Made by a program: the position numbers and the translations under genes. From JADZAI01 sp046348585 (GTDB lineage: Bacteria > Pseudomonadota > Alphaproteobacteria > Micropepsales > Micropepsaceae), in assembly GCA_046348585.1 (NCBI GenBank), contig JAXMDZ010000015.1, forward strand, positions 1 through 64,000: a DNA stretch of 64,000 bases, in the 5' to 3' direction. Under the pieces are notes generated by a model. It had not been told where the DNA came from and did no database searches. It saw nothing but the letters and a program-made list of their open reading frames with translations. This document shows positions 8,153 through 17,240 of the stretch, piece after piece (the first letter of the stretch is position 1; every line of letters begins with the position of its first letter).

Positions 8153-8524
8153 CTAGAGAATGTAGAAGCTGATCTTCGTGCGGTATGTGCCCGGCCGTCC
8201 GGACTCGAACTCCCATTCGCGAAGGCAATCGACAGCCGCTTCGCCGAAGCCGAATCCCTCCGGCGTCTCCGAAACCAGCGTGACGTCCAGCACCTCGCCG
8301 TCCGGCCCGACCTCGGCCAGCACCACGGCGTTGCCCTCCTGCTTTTCGCGCGCGGCCTTTTTCGGGACGCGCGGCTGCACCCGCTTCGCCGGCTTGGGCT
8401 TCAGCGCCTCGGCGGCTTCTTCCGCGGGCGCGGCGGGCGGCGGTGCGGCGGTTTCGGCGGCCGCGAGGCCGATCCATCCGGCCAGCAGCGGAACGCAGAC
8501 GAGAGTCACGGCGACGGCGCGCAT
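8153..8524 (-). CDS. Small periplasmic protein with TonB C-terminal-like domain
   Basis: A 123-residue protein. A signal peptide or N-terminal anchor (MRAVAVTLVCVPLLAGWIGLAAAE) is followed by a Pro/Ala/Lys linker (KPKPAKRVQPRVPKKAAREK) and a TonB-C fold of ~65 residues (GNAVVLAEVGPDGEVLDVTLVSETPEGFGFGEAAVDCLREWEF). Real TonB is about twice as long with a long proline rod. This compact form matches the many accessory energy-transducer-like proteins of proteobacteria. AGGAG lies 6 bases before the ATG, which fixes the start. The next gene upstream on the same strand is the gamma-carbonic anhydrase-like gene, 53 bases away. Confidence 0.8.
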   Translation of the reverse strand: MRAVAVTLVCVPLLAGWIGLAAAETAAPPPAAPAEEAAEALKPKPAKRVQPRVPKKAAREKQEGNAVVLAEVGPDGEVLDVTLVSETPEGFGFGEAAVDCLREWEFESGRPGTYRTKISFYIL

Positions 8525-8577
8525 CGAAATCTCCTCAGGGCGGCCCGAAGAGGCTAGTCCGCCGCCGCACCGCGCTT

Positions 8578-9108
8578 CTACCCCACCGCCTTCAGCTCGG
8601 CGCGATAGCGCTTCCAGTTCTCGACATAATGCGCGGCCGATCCGGCGAGGATCGCCGCCATGCCCTCGTCGACCTGGCGCACGACCCGGCCGGGCGCGCC
8701 CATGACGACCGAATTGTCGGGGATCTCCTTGCCCTCGCCGATGAAGCTGTTGGCCCCGATCAGGCAGTTCTTCCCGATCCGCGCCCGGTTGAGGATCACC
8801 GAGCCGATGCCGACCAGCGTGTTGTCGCCGATCGTGCAGCCGTGCAGCATCACCAGATGTCCGACCGTCACGTTGCTCCCGATGGTCAGCGGCGCGCCGG
8901 GATCGGTGTGCAGCACCGAACCGTCCTGCACGTTCGAGCCCACGCCGACCGTGATCGGCTCGTTGTCGCCGCGCAGCGTCGCGCCGAACCAGATGCTGGC
9001 CCCCGGCAGCAGGCGGACATTGCCGATCAGCGTCGCGCCGGGGGCGATCCAGAAATCGCCGTCGGCGGGCAGTTGGGGGGCGACGTCGCCCAGGGCATAG
9101 ACGGTCAT
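8578..9108 (-). CDS. Gamma-carbonic anhydrase family protein (left-handed beta-helix)
   Basis: A 176-residue hexapeptide-repeat protein, the usual length for the YrdA/PaaY/CaiE group. The repeats (IGNVRLLPGASIWFGATLRGD, IGSNVTVGHLVMLHGCTIGDNTLVGIGSVILNRARIGKN) build the left-handed helix. The zinc ligands expected of gamma-carbonic anhydrases are present: H67, H84 and H89, with R46-x-D48 and Q61. It may be an active carbonic anhydrase or a thioesterase-like protein, since family members differ and sequence alone does not decide. The ATG at 9108 gives MTVYALGDVAP, the typical N-terminus. Confidence 0.85.
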   Translation of the reverse strand: MTVYALGDVAPQLPADGDFWIAPGATLIGNVRLLPGASIWFGATLRGDNEPITVGVGSNVQDGSVLHTDPGAPLTIGSNVTVGHLVMLHGCTIGDNTLVGIGSVILNRARIGKNCLIGANSFIGEGKEIPDNSVVMGAPGRVVRQVDEGMAAILAGSAAHYVENWKRYRAELKAVG

Positions 9109-9222
9109 CGGCGCGCCTCAATTCCTCGATTGTCTTGTTCCCGACGGGCTTACCCCCCGCGTGGCGGCTTGTTAAGAGCGCACCTTCAGCGCAGGCCGTC
9201 CGCCGCGCCGTCCGGAGCGTCC

Positions 9223-9486
9223 ATGTCCCTTTACGAAATCGTCGGTCTCGTCGCTGCCTTTCTCACCACCGCCTCGTTCCTGCCCCAGGTCGCCCATGTC
9301 TGGCGGCTGGGTTCGGCGCGCGACATCTCGGCCCTCTGGCTCGTCATGTTCGGGGCGGGGATCGCGCTCTGGTTCGTCTATGGCCTCGCCATCGCGGCGC
9401 TGCCGGTCATCCTCGCCAACGCCATCACCTTCCTGTTGCTGCTGGTCATCGCCTGGATCAAGTTCGCCTCCCGCCGCCCCGTCTGA
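9223..9486 (+). CDS. SemiSWEET sugar transporter
   Basis: An 87-residue protein with three predicted membrane helices (~5-25, 37-55, 60-82) and the PQ-loop motif in helix 1 (FLPQVAHVWRLGSARDIS). This is the single triple-helix bundle of bacterial SemiSWEETs, which dimerise into a sugar channel. The second helix carries the conserved W/F region (LWFVYGL) and helix 3 begins with an Asn (LANAITFLLL), both typical. It forms a tight pair with the secreted protein gene 13 bases downstream; whether that neighbour has a related role is unknown. Confidence 0.9.
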   Translation: MSLYEIVGLVAAFLTTASFLPQVAHVWRLGSARDISALWLVMFGAGIALWFVYGLAIAALPVILANAITFLLLLVIAWIKFASRRPV

Positions 9487-9499
9487 GGAGACCCGCATC

Positions 9500-10051
9500 A
9501 TGCGCGTCCGTCTGATCGCCGCCGCCCTCGCCGTCCTCGCCGCCGGCCCCGCCCGCGCTGCCGAAACCGCGCCCGGCCCCGCGCCCACCGCCGCCGCCAC
9601 GGCCCAGCCGGCGCTGGAAGCGGGCGCGGTCGACGGCCTGCGCGCCTGCCAGTCGATCGTCGACGGCCGCGCCCCGGCCGACGCGGCGGCGATCTTCGGC
9701 TTTACGGCGGCGGGCGAAACGCTGCTGCGCGAGACCGACCGCGGAAAGATCGAGATCCTGCCGCCCGCCGGCGACCGCCGCTCGTGCCGGGTGCAGGTCT
9801 ATGCGCTGGTGCTGGAAAACAAGGACGTGCTCGACGCCGTTTCGGCCTTCCTGACGACGCCGCCCCAGGCCTATGCGCCGCTGCAAAGCCGCATCGCCGA
9901 GCGCGTGGGCAATTACGCGGCCCGCACCTCGATCTGGGCGCAGAGCGGCGGCGGCGAGGGCCTTGCCATGGTCACGCTCTACGAAATCCTGGCGAACGAA
10001 TATTATCTCGGGCCGAAGATCATCATCGACTTCCTGGTCGACAAGACCTGA
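9500..10051 (+). CDS. Secreted protein of unknown function
   Basis: A 183-residue protein with a signal peptide (MRVRLIAAALAVLAAGPARA), an Ala/Pro-rich spacer and a globular part with two Cys (LRACQSIVDGRAP and RRSCRVQVYALVLENKD). I do not recognise the family. The C-terminal half is predicted alpha/beta (WAQSGGGEGLAMVTLYEILANEYYLGPKIIIDFLVDKT). It is co-directional and 13 bases from the SemiSWEET gene, so they are probably co-transcribed. It is convergent with the GIY-YIG gene, only 6 bases apart. Confidence 0.7.
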   Translation: MRVRLIAAALAVLAAGPARAAETAPGPAPTAAATAQPALEAGAVDGLRACQSIVDGRAPADAAAIFGFTAAGETLLRETDRGKIEILPPAGDRRSCRVQVYALVLENKDVLDAVSAFLTTPPQAYAPLQSRIAERVGNYAARTSIWAQSGGGEGLAMVTLYEILANEYYLGPKIIIDFLVDKT

Positions 10052-10057
10052 GGCGCT

Positions 10058-10978
10058 TCAGCCGCGCGTCAGGTCGCCGACCGTGCGCGCGGCCCGCAGC
10101 CGGGCGCGGCTGGCATAGCGCGGCCCCTGCATCGCGCCGGGGGCCGCGTCGCCGAACGGGATCGGCGTCTCCAGCGCGGCGGCCGGGCCGTGGAACACGA
10201 CGCGATACTTGCCCTCGGTGCCGTAGGGCTCGATCCGCTCGATTTCGGCCAGATGCGTGATCGCCGAAACGGGCTGCGTGCGATAGGCGACGATGAAGCG
10301 CAGATGCGGCGCGATCGCCGCCGAGATGCGGATCGCATACCAGCAATTCTCGCCCAGGAAGACGCGCTCGAAGCCTTCTTCCTTGGCCGGCACCACGATC
10401 GTGTCGGGCGGCGCCGCCTTACCGCTCTCGGCGGTCCGCGCGGCCGCCGCCTTGCGCGGGATCACCGGCTTGCCGCGCTCGAAGGCGCGCACGTCCACCA
10501 GCGGCAGGATGCGCAGCACCTCCTCCAGGAAGGCCTCCATGTCGGCGCGCTCGGCCTCCGACAGATTGGGTTCGGCCGGGGCGTTGCCGTTGGCGAGCCG
10601 GGCGCGCCCGGCGGCGGCGGCCATTTTGACGAGTTGCCACTCCAGCCAGGCCGCGTGGGTGGCGTTCAGGTCGCTCGCCGACGAGGTGAAGACGATGCAG
10701 CGGTCCCAGAAGCTCTTGCCCGCGTCCTTGTCGTGCTGGTCGATGCGGGTGTGCAGATCGTCGCTCTTGCCGACATAGATGGTCGGCAGATCGTCCTCCT
10801 CGAAGCCGATCAGCACATAGAGCCCGGCCCGGCGGAAGTTCCAGCGGGCCCGCGCCTGCATCCACTTGGCGCGCGGCACGACATGGCAGCGGCCGGTCCA
10901 GTTCATCCGGTCGACGACGCGCACGCCCTCGGGATCGCCGTCCGGCACGAAGATGCGGATCGTGTAACCCGGGTTCAT
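10058..10978 (-). CDS. GIY-YIG nuclease-domain protein
   Basis: A 306-residue protein. The GIY-YIG domain covers about residues 48-120: GLYVLIG (52-58) and TIYVGKS (66-72) are the two defining strands, followed by the catalytic Arg (R78 in LHTRIDQH) and the metal-binding Glu in WLEWQLV (~E113). The catalytic set looks complete, so nuclease activity is plausible. Residues ~190-306 form a second domain (CWYAIRISAAIAPHLRFIVAYRTQPVSAITHLAEIERIE), which looks like the EVE/ASCH-type or plain partner domain seen behind some stand-alone GIY-YIG proteins; I cannot name it. No restriction-modification or phage gene is nearby, so it is an orphan. Confidence 0.78.
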   Translation of the reverse strand: MNPGYTIRIFVPDGDPEGVRVVDRMNWTGRCHVVPRAKWMQARARWNFRRAGLYVLIGFEEDDLPTIYVGKSDDLHTRIDQHDKDAGKSFWDRCIVFTSSASDLNATHAAWLEWQLVKMAAAAGRARLANGNAPAEPNLSEAERADMEAFLEEVLRILPLVDVRAFERGKPVIPRKAAAARTAESGKAAPPDTIVVPAKEEGFERVFLGENCWYAIRISAAIAPHLRFIVAYRTQPVSAITHLAEIERIEPYGTEGKYRVVFHGPAAALETPIPFGDAAPGAMQGPRYASRARLRAARTVGDLTRG

Positions 10979-11518
10979 GGCGACGCCCCCGGCGCGCGGA
11001 TCACGCCGTGCATCGCCGTTCCGGCGCCGCGCGGCCGGCGCGGAGCATGGTTCGCCCCCCGCCTTCGAACGGGGCTTTCGCGACGCCCCGGTTCCACGCC
11101 CACTCGCCCATGCCGCTCTTCACGCCCCTGCGCTTCAAGCGGGGGACACTATGCGCGCCGGACCCGCGCGGCAAACTACCAGAGCGTGCATTCTCCACGC
11201 TCGATGCGCGTGGCCCTTGCGGGAATCGGTCTTTATTCCTACATCCCGCACGGCGCGAAAACGGGGCGGAAACGGCGCGGAAAGGGCGGATTTTGGCGGC
11301 AGAGGCAGGGGAATCGTCCGGGACGTTGGCAGGATTCCCCCCTCCCCCGCCCCACGGACGAGGAACGAAGATGCTTTTCGCCGGATCGGCGACATTTTGT
11401 GTCGCCTGCCGCGCCTTCCCCTGACGGGCGCGGAAAGCCCGCGCGCTTGAACCGTCGCGCCCCGCCCCCTAGGGTCGGCCATCACCTATCGCCAACAAGA
11501 ACAGATCAAGGCTTCACG
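10979..11518. other. 540-base intergenic region without a supported gene
   Basis: The gap lies between divergent GIY-YIG and MoxR genes. Open frames here have neither a conserved pattern nor a ribosome site. It contains a 7-bp hairpin GGCGACA-TTTTG-TGTCGCC at 11388-11406 without a T-tract, and a G/C-rich repeat-like stretch around 11330-11355. Promoters for both flanking genes must lie here, but I could not identify convincing -35/-10 boxes. Confidence 0.5.
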
Positions 11519-12361
11519 ATGCGCTTCGAAGGCACCAAGGACTATGTCGCAACCGACGATCTGCGCATCGCGGTCAACGCCGCGATCAATCTGGAACGCC
11601 CGCTGCTGATCAAGGGCGAGCCGGGCACCGGCAAGACCGTCCTCGCTTACGAGGTCGCCAAGGCGCTGAACGCCCCGCTCATCACCTGGCACATCAAGTC
11701 GACCATCAAGGCGCAGCAGGGCCTCTACGAATACGACGCCGTCACCCGCCTGCGCGACAGCCAGCTCGGCGATCCGCGCGTCAAGGACGTCGGCAACTAC
11801 ATCAAGAAGGGCAAGCTGTGGGAGGCCTTCACCTCCGACCAGCGCCCGGTGCTGCTGATCGACGAGATCGACAAGGCCGACATCGAGTTCCCGAACGATC
11901 TGCTTCAGGAACTCGATCGCATGGAGTTCTTCGTCTACGAAACCGGCCAGACGATCCGCGCCGAGAAGCGCCCTGTCGTCATCGTCACCTCGAACAACGA
12001 GAAGGAGCTGCCGGACGCCTTCCTGCGCCGCTGCTTCTTCCACTACATCAAGTTCCCCGACCGCGAGACGATGCAGTCGATCGTCGACGTGCACTTCCCC
12101 GGCATCAAGCAGGCGCTGGTCGCCGAGGCGCTCAACAATTTCTACCAGATCCGCGACGTGCCGGGCCTGAAGAAGAAGCCCTCGACCTCCGAGCTGCTCG
12201 ACTGGCTGAAGCTGCTGATGGTCGAGGACATCACGCCCGAGATGCTGCGCGAGAAGGACCCCGGCAAGCTGATCCCGCCGCTGCACGGCGCGCTGTTGAA
12301 GAACGAGCAGGACGTCCACCTGTTCGAGCGTCTCGCCTTCCTCGCGCGCCGCGAACGCTGA
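11519..12361 (+). CDS. MoxR-family AAA ATPase
   Basis: A 280-residue AAA+ ATPase with Walker A GEPGTGKT at residues 33-40, Walker B LLIDEIDKAD near 112-121, sensor 1 VIVTSNNEKELPDAF and an Arg-rich sensor/finger region (LRRCFFHY). MoxR ATPases act as chaperone-like remodellers and normally pair with a von Willebrand factor A protein that recognises the client. The expected VWA partner (CoxE-like) is present in the window at 18375-19550, but on the other strand and about 6 kb away with an efflux operon between. The start is the ATG giving MRFEGTKDYVATDDL, typical for the family. Confidence 0.9.
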   Translation: MRFEGTKDYVATDDLRIAVNAAINLERPLLIKGEPGTGKTVLAYEVAKALNAPLITWHIKSTIKAQQGLYEYDAVTRLRDSQLGDPRVKDVGNYIKKGKLWEAFTSDQRPVLLIDEIDKADIEFPNDLLQELDRMEFFVYETGQTIRAEKRPVVIVTSNNEKELPDAFLRRCFFHYIKFPDRETMQSIVDVHFPGIKQALVAEALNNFYQIRDVPGLKKKPSTSELLDWLKLLMVEDITPEMLREKDPGKLIPPLHGALLKNEQDVHLFERLAFLARRER

Positions 12362-12391
12362 GGGGAGGAACCGCCCGGCCGAACCCGGACC

Positions 12392-12925
12392 TTAGGACGG
12401 TCCGGGCGCGCCGGGATGCAGCGCCTGCACGCCCAGCCGCACGCGCAGCTTCTCCTGCGCCGTCTGGATCGCCCGCTGGAAGATCTTGGGGTCGTCGATG
12501 CCCGGCGAAACCACGATCCCCGCCCCGGTGCCGCGCACCGTCAGCGTGCCGTAGCCGAGAATGCGCCCCCAGACGGTCTGCTTCAGCCCCACTTCCTCGA
12601 TCGAGCGCAATTCTATTTCGGCGGTGTCGCGGCCGATCCAGCCGGTCTTGCGGATGAAGCGCCGGTCGGTCACCGCGATCTCGGTGGCCCGGATGCGGAT
12701 GAACTGCACCAGGAAATAGAGCAGGCCCGCGACGATCAGTCCGAAGGTCAGATAGTTCAGCCACGCCCTGGTGCCGGTCCCGACCCAGATCCACGAGGCG
12801 ATCTGCAGCGCCACCGGAACGGCGACGGCGAGCCCCGGCACGATCCAGTTCAGCCAGTGGTAATGCGCCCTGGCGATGACCTCCTCGCCGGGCACGAGAG
12901 CCTTGTCGATATAGGTGGCGCGCAT
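12392..12925 (-). CDS. Membrane protein with bacterial PH domain (bPH2 type)
   Basis: A 177-residue protein with two adjacent transmembrane helices (WLNWIVPGLAVAVPVALQIASWIWV and WLNYLTFGLIVAGLLYFLVQFI) followed by a bacterial PH-like domain. That domain holds the typical TEIAVTDRRFIRKTGWIGRDTAEIELRSIEEV strand pattern and the closing GTLTVRGTGAG. Such proteins are common and mostly uncharacterised; membrane organisation or lipid-associated roles are suggested for the family. The stop codon lies within a CCCGGACC...GGTCCGGG inverted repeat shared with the convergent MoxR gene end. Confidence 0.82.
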   Translation of the reverse strand: MRATYIDKALVPGEEVIARAHYHWLNWIVPGLAVAVPVALQIASWIWVGTGTRAWLNYLTFGLIVAGLLYFLVQFIRIRATEIAVTDRRFIRKTGWIGRDTAEIELRSIEEVGLKQTVWGRILGYGTLTVRGTGAGIVVSPGIDDPKIFQRAIQTAQEKLRVRLGVQALHPGAPGPS

Positions 12926-12970
12926 GGGCGAACCCTATCCGCCCGCGCCCCCGCCAGCAATGCGCATCCG

Positions 12971-15900
12971 CTACACCGCCAGCGCTTCGCCCTCCGCCTC
13001 CGGAACCGCCGCCGCAACCGCATCCCCCCGGGCGATCAGCATGTAGAAACTCGGCACCACGAACAGCGTGAACAGCGTGCCGATCGACATGCCGGTGGCG
13101 ATCACCAGGCCGATGGAATAGCGCGACGCCGCGCCCGCGCCGGACGCCGTGATCAGCGGCACGACGCTCAGCACCATCGCCGCCGTCGTCATCAGGATCG
13201 GCCGCAACCGCACCATCGCCGCCTCGGCGATCGCCTCGCGCTTCGCCGCCCCGTGCGCCCGCCGCTCGTTGGCGAACTCGACCATCAGGATGCCGTGCTT
13301 GGTGATGAGGCCGACCAGCGTGATCAGCCCGACCTGCGTATAGATGTTGAGCGTCGCCAGCCCGATATTGAGGAACAGCAGCGCCCCGAACAGCGACAGC
13401 GGCACGGCGACCATGATGATCAGCGGATCGCGGAAGCTCTCGAACTGCGCCGCCAGCACCAGATAGATGATGACGACCGCCAGGCCGAAGGCCAGCGCCA
13501 GCGAGTTGCCTTCCTGGATCGCCAGCCGCGACTCGCCCGCATAGTCCTCATAGAACCCGTCCGGCATCACCTCCGCCGCGATGGCCCGCAGCGCCTGCAG
13601 GCCGTCGTCGGTGGTCGATCCGATCATCGGCATGGCCGAGATCGTCGCGGCGTTCAGCTGGTTGAACTGGTCGATCGCCACCGGCCCCGCTTCGGTCCGC
13701 ACCGTCGTGACCGCCGACAGCGGCACCATCGCCCCGGACTGGCTGCGCACGTAATAGCCGCCCATGCTCTCCGGCGTCAGGCGATAGGCGCCCCCCGCCT
13801 GCGGGATGATCTCGTAGGCCCGGTTCTGCAGATCGAAGCGCGACACCCAGCCATTGCTCAGCATGGTGTTGAGGGTCGAGCCGATATCGGCGACCGTCAC
13901 GCCCAGCGTCGCCGCCCGCTCGCGGTCGATGGTTACGCGCGCCTGCGGCTTGTCGAAGGCGAGCGAGTTCTGCACCGCCAAGAACTGGCCCGACGCATTG
14001 GCGCGGTCGACGATCTTCTGCGCGATCTCATAGACAAGCTCCGGCGAGCCGATCGACCGGATGACGTATTGCACCGGCAGGCCGCCGGCCGATCCCGGCA
14101 GCGAGGGCGGATTGACGACGAAGGCCTGAACGCCGGTCACCTTGTTGAGGCTCTGCTGGACGATCGGCAGGATTTCCTTGGCGCTGCGGTCGCGTTCGGC
14201 CCAGGTCTTGAAGCGCCACAGCGCGATGCCGCCGTTCGAGGCGCTGCCGGCCGGACCCGCGCCGATGATCGAGAAGCGCGAGTCGGATTCCGGGATATCG
14301 CCGACCGCGTCGCCGAACTGGTCCATGTAATACTGCATGTAGTCGGCGGTCGCGTAGCGCGGCCCGGTGACGACCGTGAAGAGCGCGCCCTGGTCCTCGG
14401 CGGGGGCGAGTTCGGAGCGCGTGTTCACGAACAGGAACGCCGTCGTCGCCAGCAGCAGCGCGACGGCGACATAGACCGCGGCGCGCCTGTCGAGCACCGC
14501 CGACAGCACCCTGGCGTAAGCGGACGCCAGCGCCTCGAACCGCGCGTCGATCCAGGCGGCGAAGCGCCCGCCCCCCGCACTGTGCGGACGCAGCAGCCGC
14601 GCCGACATCATCGGCGACAGCGTGACGGCGACGAAGCCCGAGATCAGCACCGCGCCGGCCAGCGTGAAGGCGAACTCGCGGAACAGCGCGCCGGTCAACC
14701 CTTGCGTGAAGCCGATGGGCGCATAGACGGCGGCCAGCGTGATCGTCATGGAGATGACGGGCACGAAGATCTCGTCGATCCCCTTGATCGCCGCGTCGAG
14801 CGGCGACAGCCCCTCCTCGATGTAGCGGTGGATGTTCTCCACCACCACGATCGCGTCGTCGACCACCAGGCCGATCGCCAGCACCATGGCGAGCAGCGTC
14901 AGCAGGTTGATCGAATAGCCGAGCGCGAACAGCACGAAGCAGATGCCGACCAGCGCCAGCGGAATGGTCACCAGCGGAATGACGACCGAGCGGATCGACC
15001 CGAGGAAGAGATAGATGACGAGGACGACGATCAGCACCGCCTCGGCGATCGTCTCGAAGACGCCATCGATCGACGCCTGGATGAAGACGGTCGCGTCGTA
15101 ATTGACATGCACCGTCATGCCTTCCGGCAGGCTCGCCTGCATGGCGGGCAGCATGGCGCGGATCTCGGCCGCCGTGGTCAGCGGATTGCCGGAGGGCGTT
15201 CCGGTGACGCCGATGAAGACGCCCTTGTTGCCGTCGAACGACGAGCGCACGTCGTCGTTGTTGGCGCCCAGTTCGATCTTCGCCACGTCGCGCAGGCGCA
15301 CCACATCGCCGCCGGTATTGCCGATGGGCAGCGCGCCGAAGGCGTCCGGCGATTGCAGCGTCGTGTCAGTCTGAACCGCGACGACGACCATCTCGTTCTC
15401 GGTCGAACCGGGCGAGGCGAGGAAGTTCGAATTGCGGATCGCCGCCGACACGTCCGCCGCCGTCACGCCGCGCGAGGCGAGCAGCAGCGGATCGAGCCAG
15501 ATGCGCATGGCGAATTTCTGGCCGCCCAGAATGTCGGCCGAGGCGACGCCCTGCACCGTCGACATCTGCGGCTGCACGACGCGCGTCAGGTATTCGGTGA
15601 TCTGGGCAGGCGACATGCGGTCGCTGGCGAAGGCGAGATACATCAGGGCGAAGGTCTGTCCCGTGCCCTTGAGGATGATCGGGTCTTCCGCGTCGGCCGG
15701 CAATTGCCGGCGCACCTGCTGCGACTTGGTGATGACTTCGGTCAGCGCGGCGTCGGGGTCCGCGCCAAGGCGCATGCGCACCGAAACGGTGCTCATGCCC
15801 TGGCGGCTGCTCGCCGAGACGTAGTCGACGTTCTCGGTGCTGGCGACCGCCTTGGCGATGGGATCGGTGATGAAGCCCTGGATGAGATCGGCGCTCGCGC

Positions 15901-16057
15901 CCGGATAGGCGGTCGTCACCGTGATCGTGGTTTCCGCGACCTGCGGGTACTGGCGGATCGCCATGCCCGAGAAGCCCTGGAAACCGAGCAGCAGGATGAT
16001 CAGGCTGACGACGATCGCCAGCACCGGCCTGCGGACGAAGGTTTCGGTGAAGCTCAC
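12971..16057 (-). CDS. RND efflux pump inner-membrane permease (HAE1 family)
   Basis: A 1028-residue resistance-nodulation-division transporter, the standard length. It begins MSFTETFVRRPVLAIVVSLIILLLG and has the repeated two-half layout with periplasmic porter loops (YPQVAETTITVTTAYPGASADLIQGFI). TM4 carries the proton-relay aspartates in LAIGLVVDDAIVVVENIHR. The second half ends with GLITKHGILMVEFANE and the TM11-12 region. It exports hydrophobic or amphiphilic compounds by proton antiport as a trimer together with the adjacent fusion protein. No outer-membrane channel gene is in the operon, so a TolC-like protein encoded elsewhere is needed. Its ATG overlaps the fusion-protein stop as ATGA, indicating translational coupling. 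Confidence 0.95.
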   Translation of the reverse strand: MSFTETFVRRPVLAIVVSLIILLLGFQGFSGMAIRQYPQVAETTITVTTAYPGASADLIQGFITDPIAKAVASTENVDYVSASSRQGMSTVSVRMRLGADPDAALTEVITKSQQVRRQLPADAEDPIILKGTGQTFALMYLAFASDRMSPAQITEYLTRVVQPQMSTVQGVASADILGGQKFAMRIWLDPLLLASRGVTAADVSAAIRNSNFLASPGSTENEMVVVAVQTDTTLQSPDAFGALPIGNTGGDVVRLRDVAKIELGANNDDVRSSFDGNKGVFIGVTGTPSGNPLTTAAEIRAMLPAMQASLPEGMTVHVNYDATVFIQASIDGVFETIAEAVLIVVLVIYLFLGSIRSVVIPLVTIPLALVGICFVLFALGYSINLLTLLAMVLAIGLVVDDAIVVVENIHRYIEEGLSPLDAAIKGIDEIFVPVISMTITLAAVYAPIGFTQGLTGALFREFAFTLAGAVLISGFVAVTLSPMMSARLLRPHSAGGGRFAAWIDARFEALASAYARVLSAVLDRRAAVYVAVALLLATTAFLFVNTRSELAPAEDQGALFTVVTGPRYATADYMQYYMDQFGDAVGDIPESDSRFSIIGAGPAGSASNGGIALWRFKTWAERDRSAKEILPIVQQSLNKVTGVQAFVVNPPSLPGSAGGLPVQYVIRSIGSPELVYEIAQKIVDRANASGQFLAVQNSLAFDKPQARVTIDRERAATLGVTVADIGSTLNTMLSNGWVSRFDLQNRAYEIIPQAGGAYRLTPESMGGYYVRSQSGAMVPLSAVTTVRTEAGPVAIDQFNQLNAATISAMPMIGSTTDDGLQALRAIAAEVMPDGFYEDYAGESRLAIQEGNSLALAFGLAVVIIYLVLAAQFESFRDPLIIMVAVPLSLFGALLFLNIGLATLNIYTQVGLITLVGLITKHGILMVEFANERRAHGAAKREAIAEAAMVRLRPILMTTAAMVLSVVPLITASGAGAASRYSIGLVIATGMSIGTLFTLFVVPSFYMLIARGDAVAAAVPEAEGEALAV

Positions 16058-17181
16058 GGCGCGCCTCCGGCGGCTGCGCCCGGTACGGTCGCATCGGCGA
16101 TGGTCACCGACGCGCCGTTCTGCATCCGGTTCTGCCCGGCGACCACCACGACATCGCCGGCCTTCAGGCCCTCGACGACCTCGATGAACTTGCCGTCCCG
16201 CCGGCCGGTCTTGACGAAGGTCTGGTGCACGACCTGCCGCGGCTGAGCGCCCTCTTCGCCTTCCTTGGGCGGCTCGGTGACGACGACATAGGCGTAGTCG
16301 CCATAGAGGCTCGGCACGATCGCCGTTTCCGGCACGACGATGACGCCCGCTTCCTCGGGCAGCGAGACGCGCACGCGCAGGAACTGGCCGGGCAGGATGC
16401 GGCCCGCCGGGGCGTCGATCACCGCCTGGGCGGAAACCAGCCGCGTGCGCGGATCGACCTTCGGGTCGATGCCGATGACCGAGCCGGAAAAGAGCAGTTC
16501 GTCCGTCGTGATGCCGAAGCGCGCCTTCTGCCCCTTGGCGAGCAGGCCGGCCGACTGCTCCGGCACGGTGAAGTCGACGACGATGCGGTCGAGATCCTGC
16601 AAGGTGAGAACGATGGTGCCGACCGGCACATACTGGCCGACCACGACGCGCGGCACGCCGACGATGCCGCCGAACGGCGCGTCGATCGCCTTGTGGGCGG
16701 TGACGGCGAGCAGCTTGGCGTAGGTCGCGCGCGCCGTCTCCAGCTGGGCGATCGCCTGGTCGAGATTGGCCTGCGGGGCCGCTCCGCGCCGGACCAGCGG
16801 GGCGAGCCGGTCGACGTCGGCCTGGGCGAGCTTGATGCTGGCCTGGGCGGCCAGCATGTCGGCCTGCTCGACCGAATCGTCGATCTGGACGAGCAGCTGC
16901 CCGGCCGTGACCTTCTGGTTCGAGACGACGGCGATCGACTTGACGACGCCGGCCGTCTCGACCGCGAGGTCCGCGCCCGATCCGGCCTTGGCGGTGCCGA
17001 CCGCGTCGATGCCGGGCGACCAGGTCTTGGCTTCCACCGTGACGGCGGAAACCGCCACCGGCGGGCGCGGCCGGTTGGCGATCGCCGAGGCGATCATGCC
17101 CTGCATGAAGAAATTGAAGCCGACCAGGCCACCACAGATGACCGCCACGATGACGATCAGAACGATCCCGCGCCGAGACAT
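16054..17181 (-). CDS. RND efflux periplasmic adaptor (membrane fusion protein)
   Basis: A 375-residue HlyD/AcrA-type adaptor. It has an N-terminal membrane anchor (RGIVLIVIVAVICGGLVGFNFF) with no lipobox, then a lipoyl-like half motif (AVETAGVVKSIAVVSNQKVTAGQLLVQIDD), a coiled-coil hairpin with Ala/Gln/Leu-rich helices, the second lipoyl half (KAIDAPFGGIVGVPRVVVGQYV), the beta-barrel, and a C-terminal membrane-proximal domain. The start MSRRGIVL is chosen because AGGGAAG lies upstream of this ATG; an in-frame ATG 33 bases earlier would add an unconserved leader. It is the first gene of the two-gene efflux operon under the TetR operator. Confidence 0.92.
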   Translation of the reverse strand: MSRRGIVLIVIVAVICGGLVGFNFFMQGMIASAIANRPRPPVAVSAVTVEAKTWSPGIDAVGTAKAGSGADLAVETAGVVKSIAVVSNQKVTAGQLLVQIDDSVEQADMLAAQASIKLAQADVDRLAPLVRRGAAPQANLDQAIAQLETARATYAKLLAVTAHKAIDAPFGGIVGVPRVVVGQYVPVGTIVLTLQDLDRIVVDFTVPEQSAGLLAKGQKARFGITTDELLFSGSVIGIDPKVDPRTRLVSAQAVIDAPAGRILPGQFLRVRVSLPEEAGVIVVPETAIVPSLYGDYAYVVVTEPPKEGEEGAQPRQVVHQTFVKTGRRDGKFIEVVEGLKAGDVVVVAGQNRMQNGASVTIADATVPGAAAGGAP

Positions 17182-17240
17182 CGCACTTCCCTTCGGGCCG
17201 TTTGGCGGCCGCATCTTTCGTCTTGCAATCGGAGGAGAGA

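Noticed and set aside
11388..11406. GGCGACA-TTTTG-TGTCGCC hairpin upstream of moxR
   Set aside because: No T-tract follows and no known riboswitch or leader fits; probably chance.
12384..12406. CCCGGACC-TTAGGAC-GGTCCGGG as an intrinsic terminator between moxR and the PH-domain gene
   Set aside because: No T-tract on either side and it overlaps the stop codon of the PH-domain gene; could be a Rho-assisted end, but not supported.
12416..16246. A 1276-codon open frame opposite the RND permease
   Set aside because: High GC leaves antisense frames open. The sequence is Arg/His/Asp-rich with no domain, and the minus strand carries an unmistakable RND permease.
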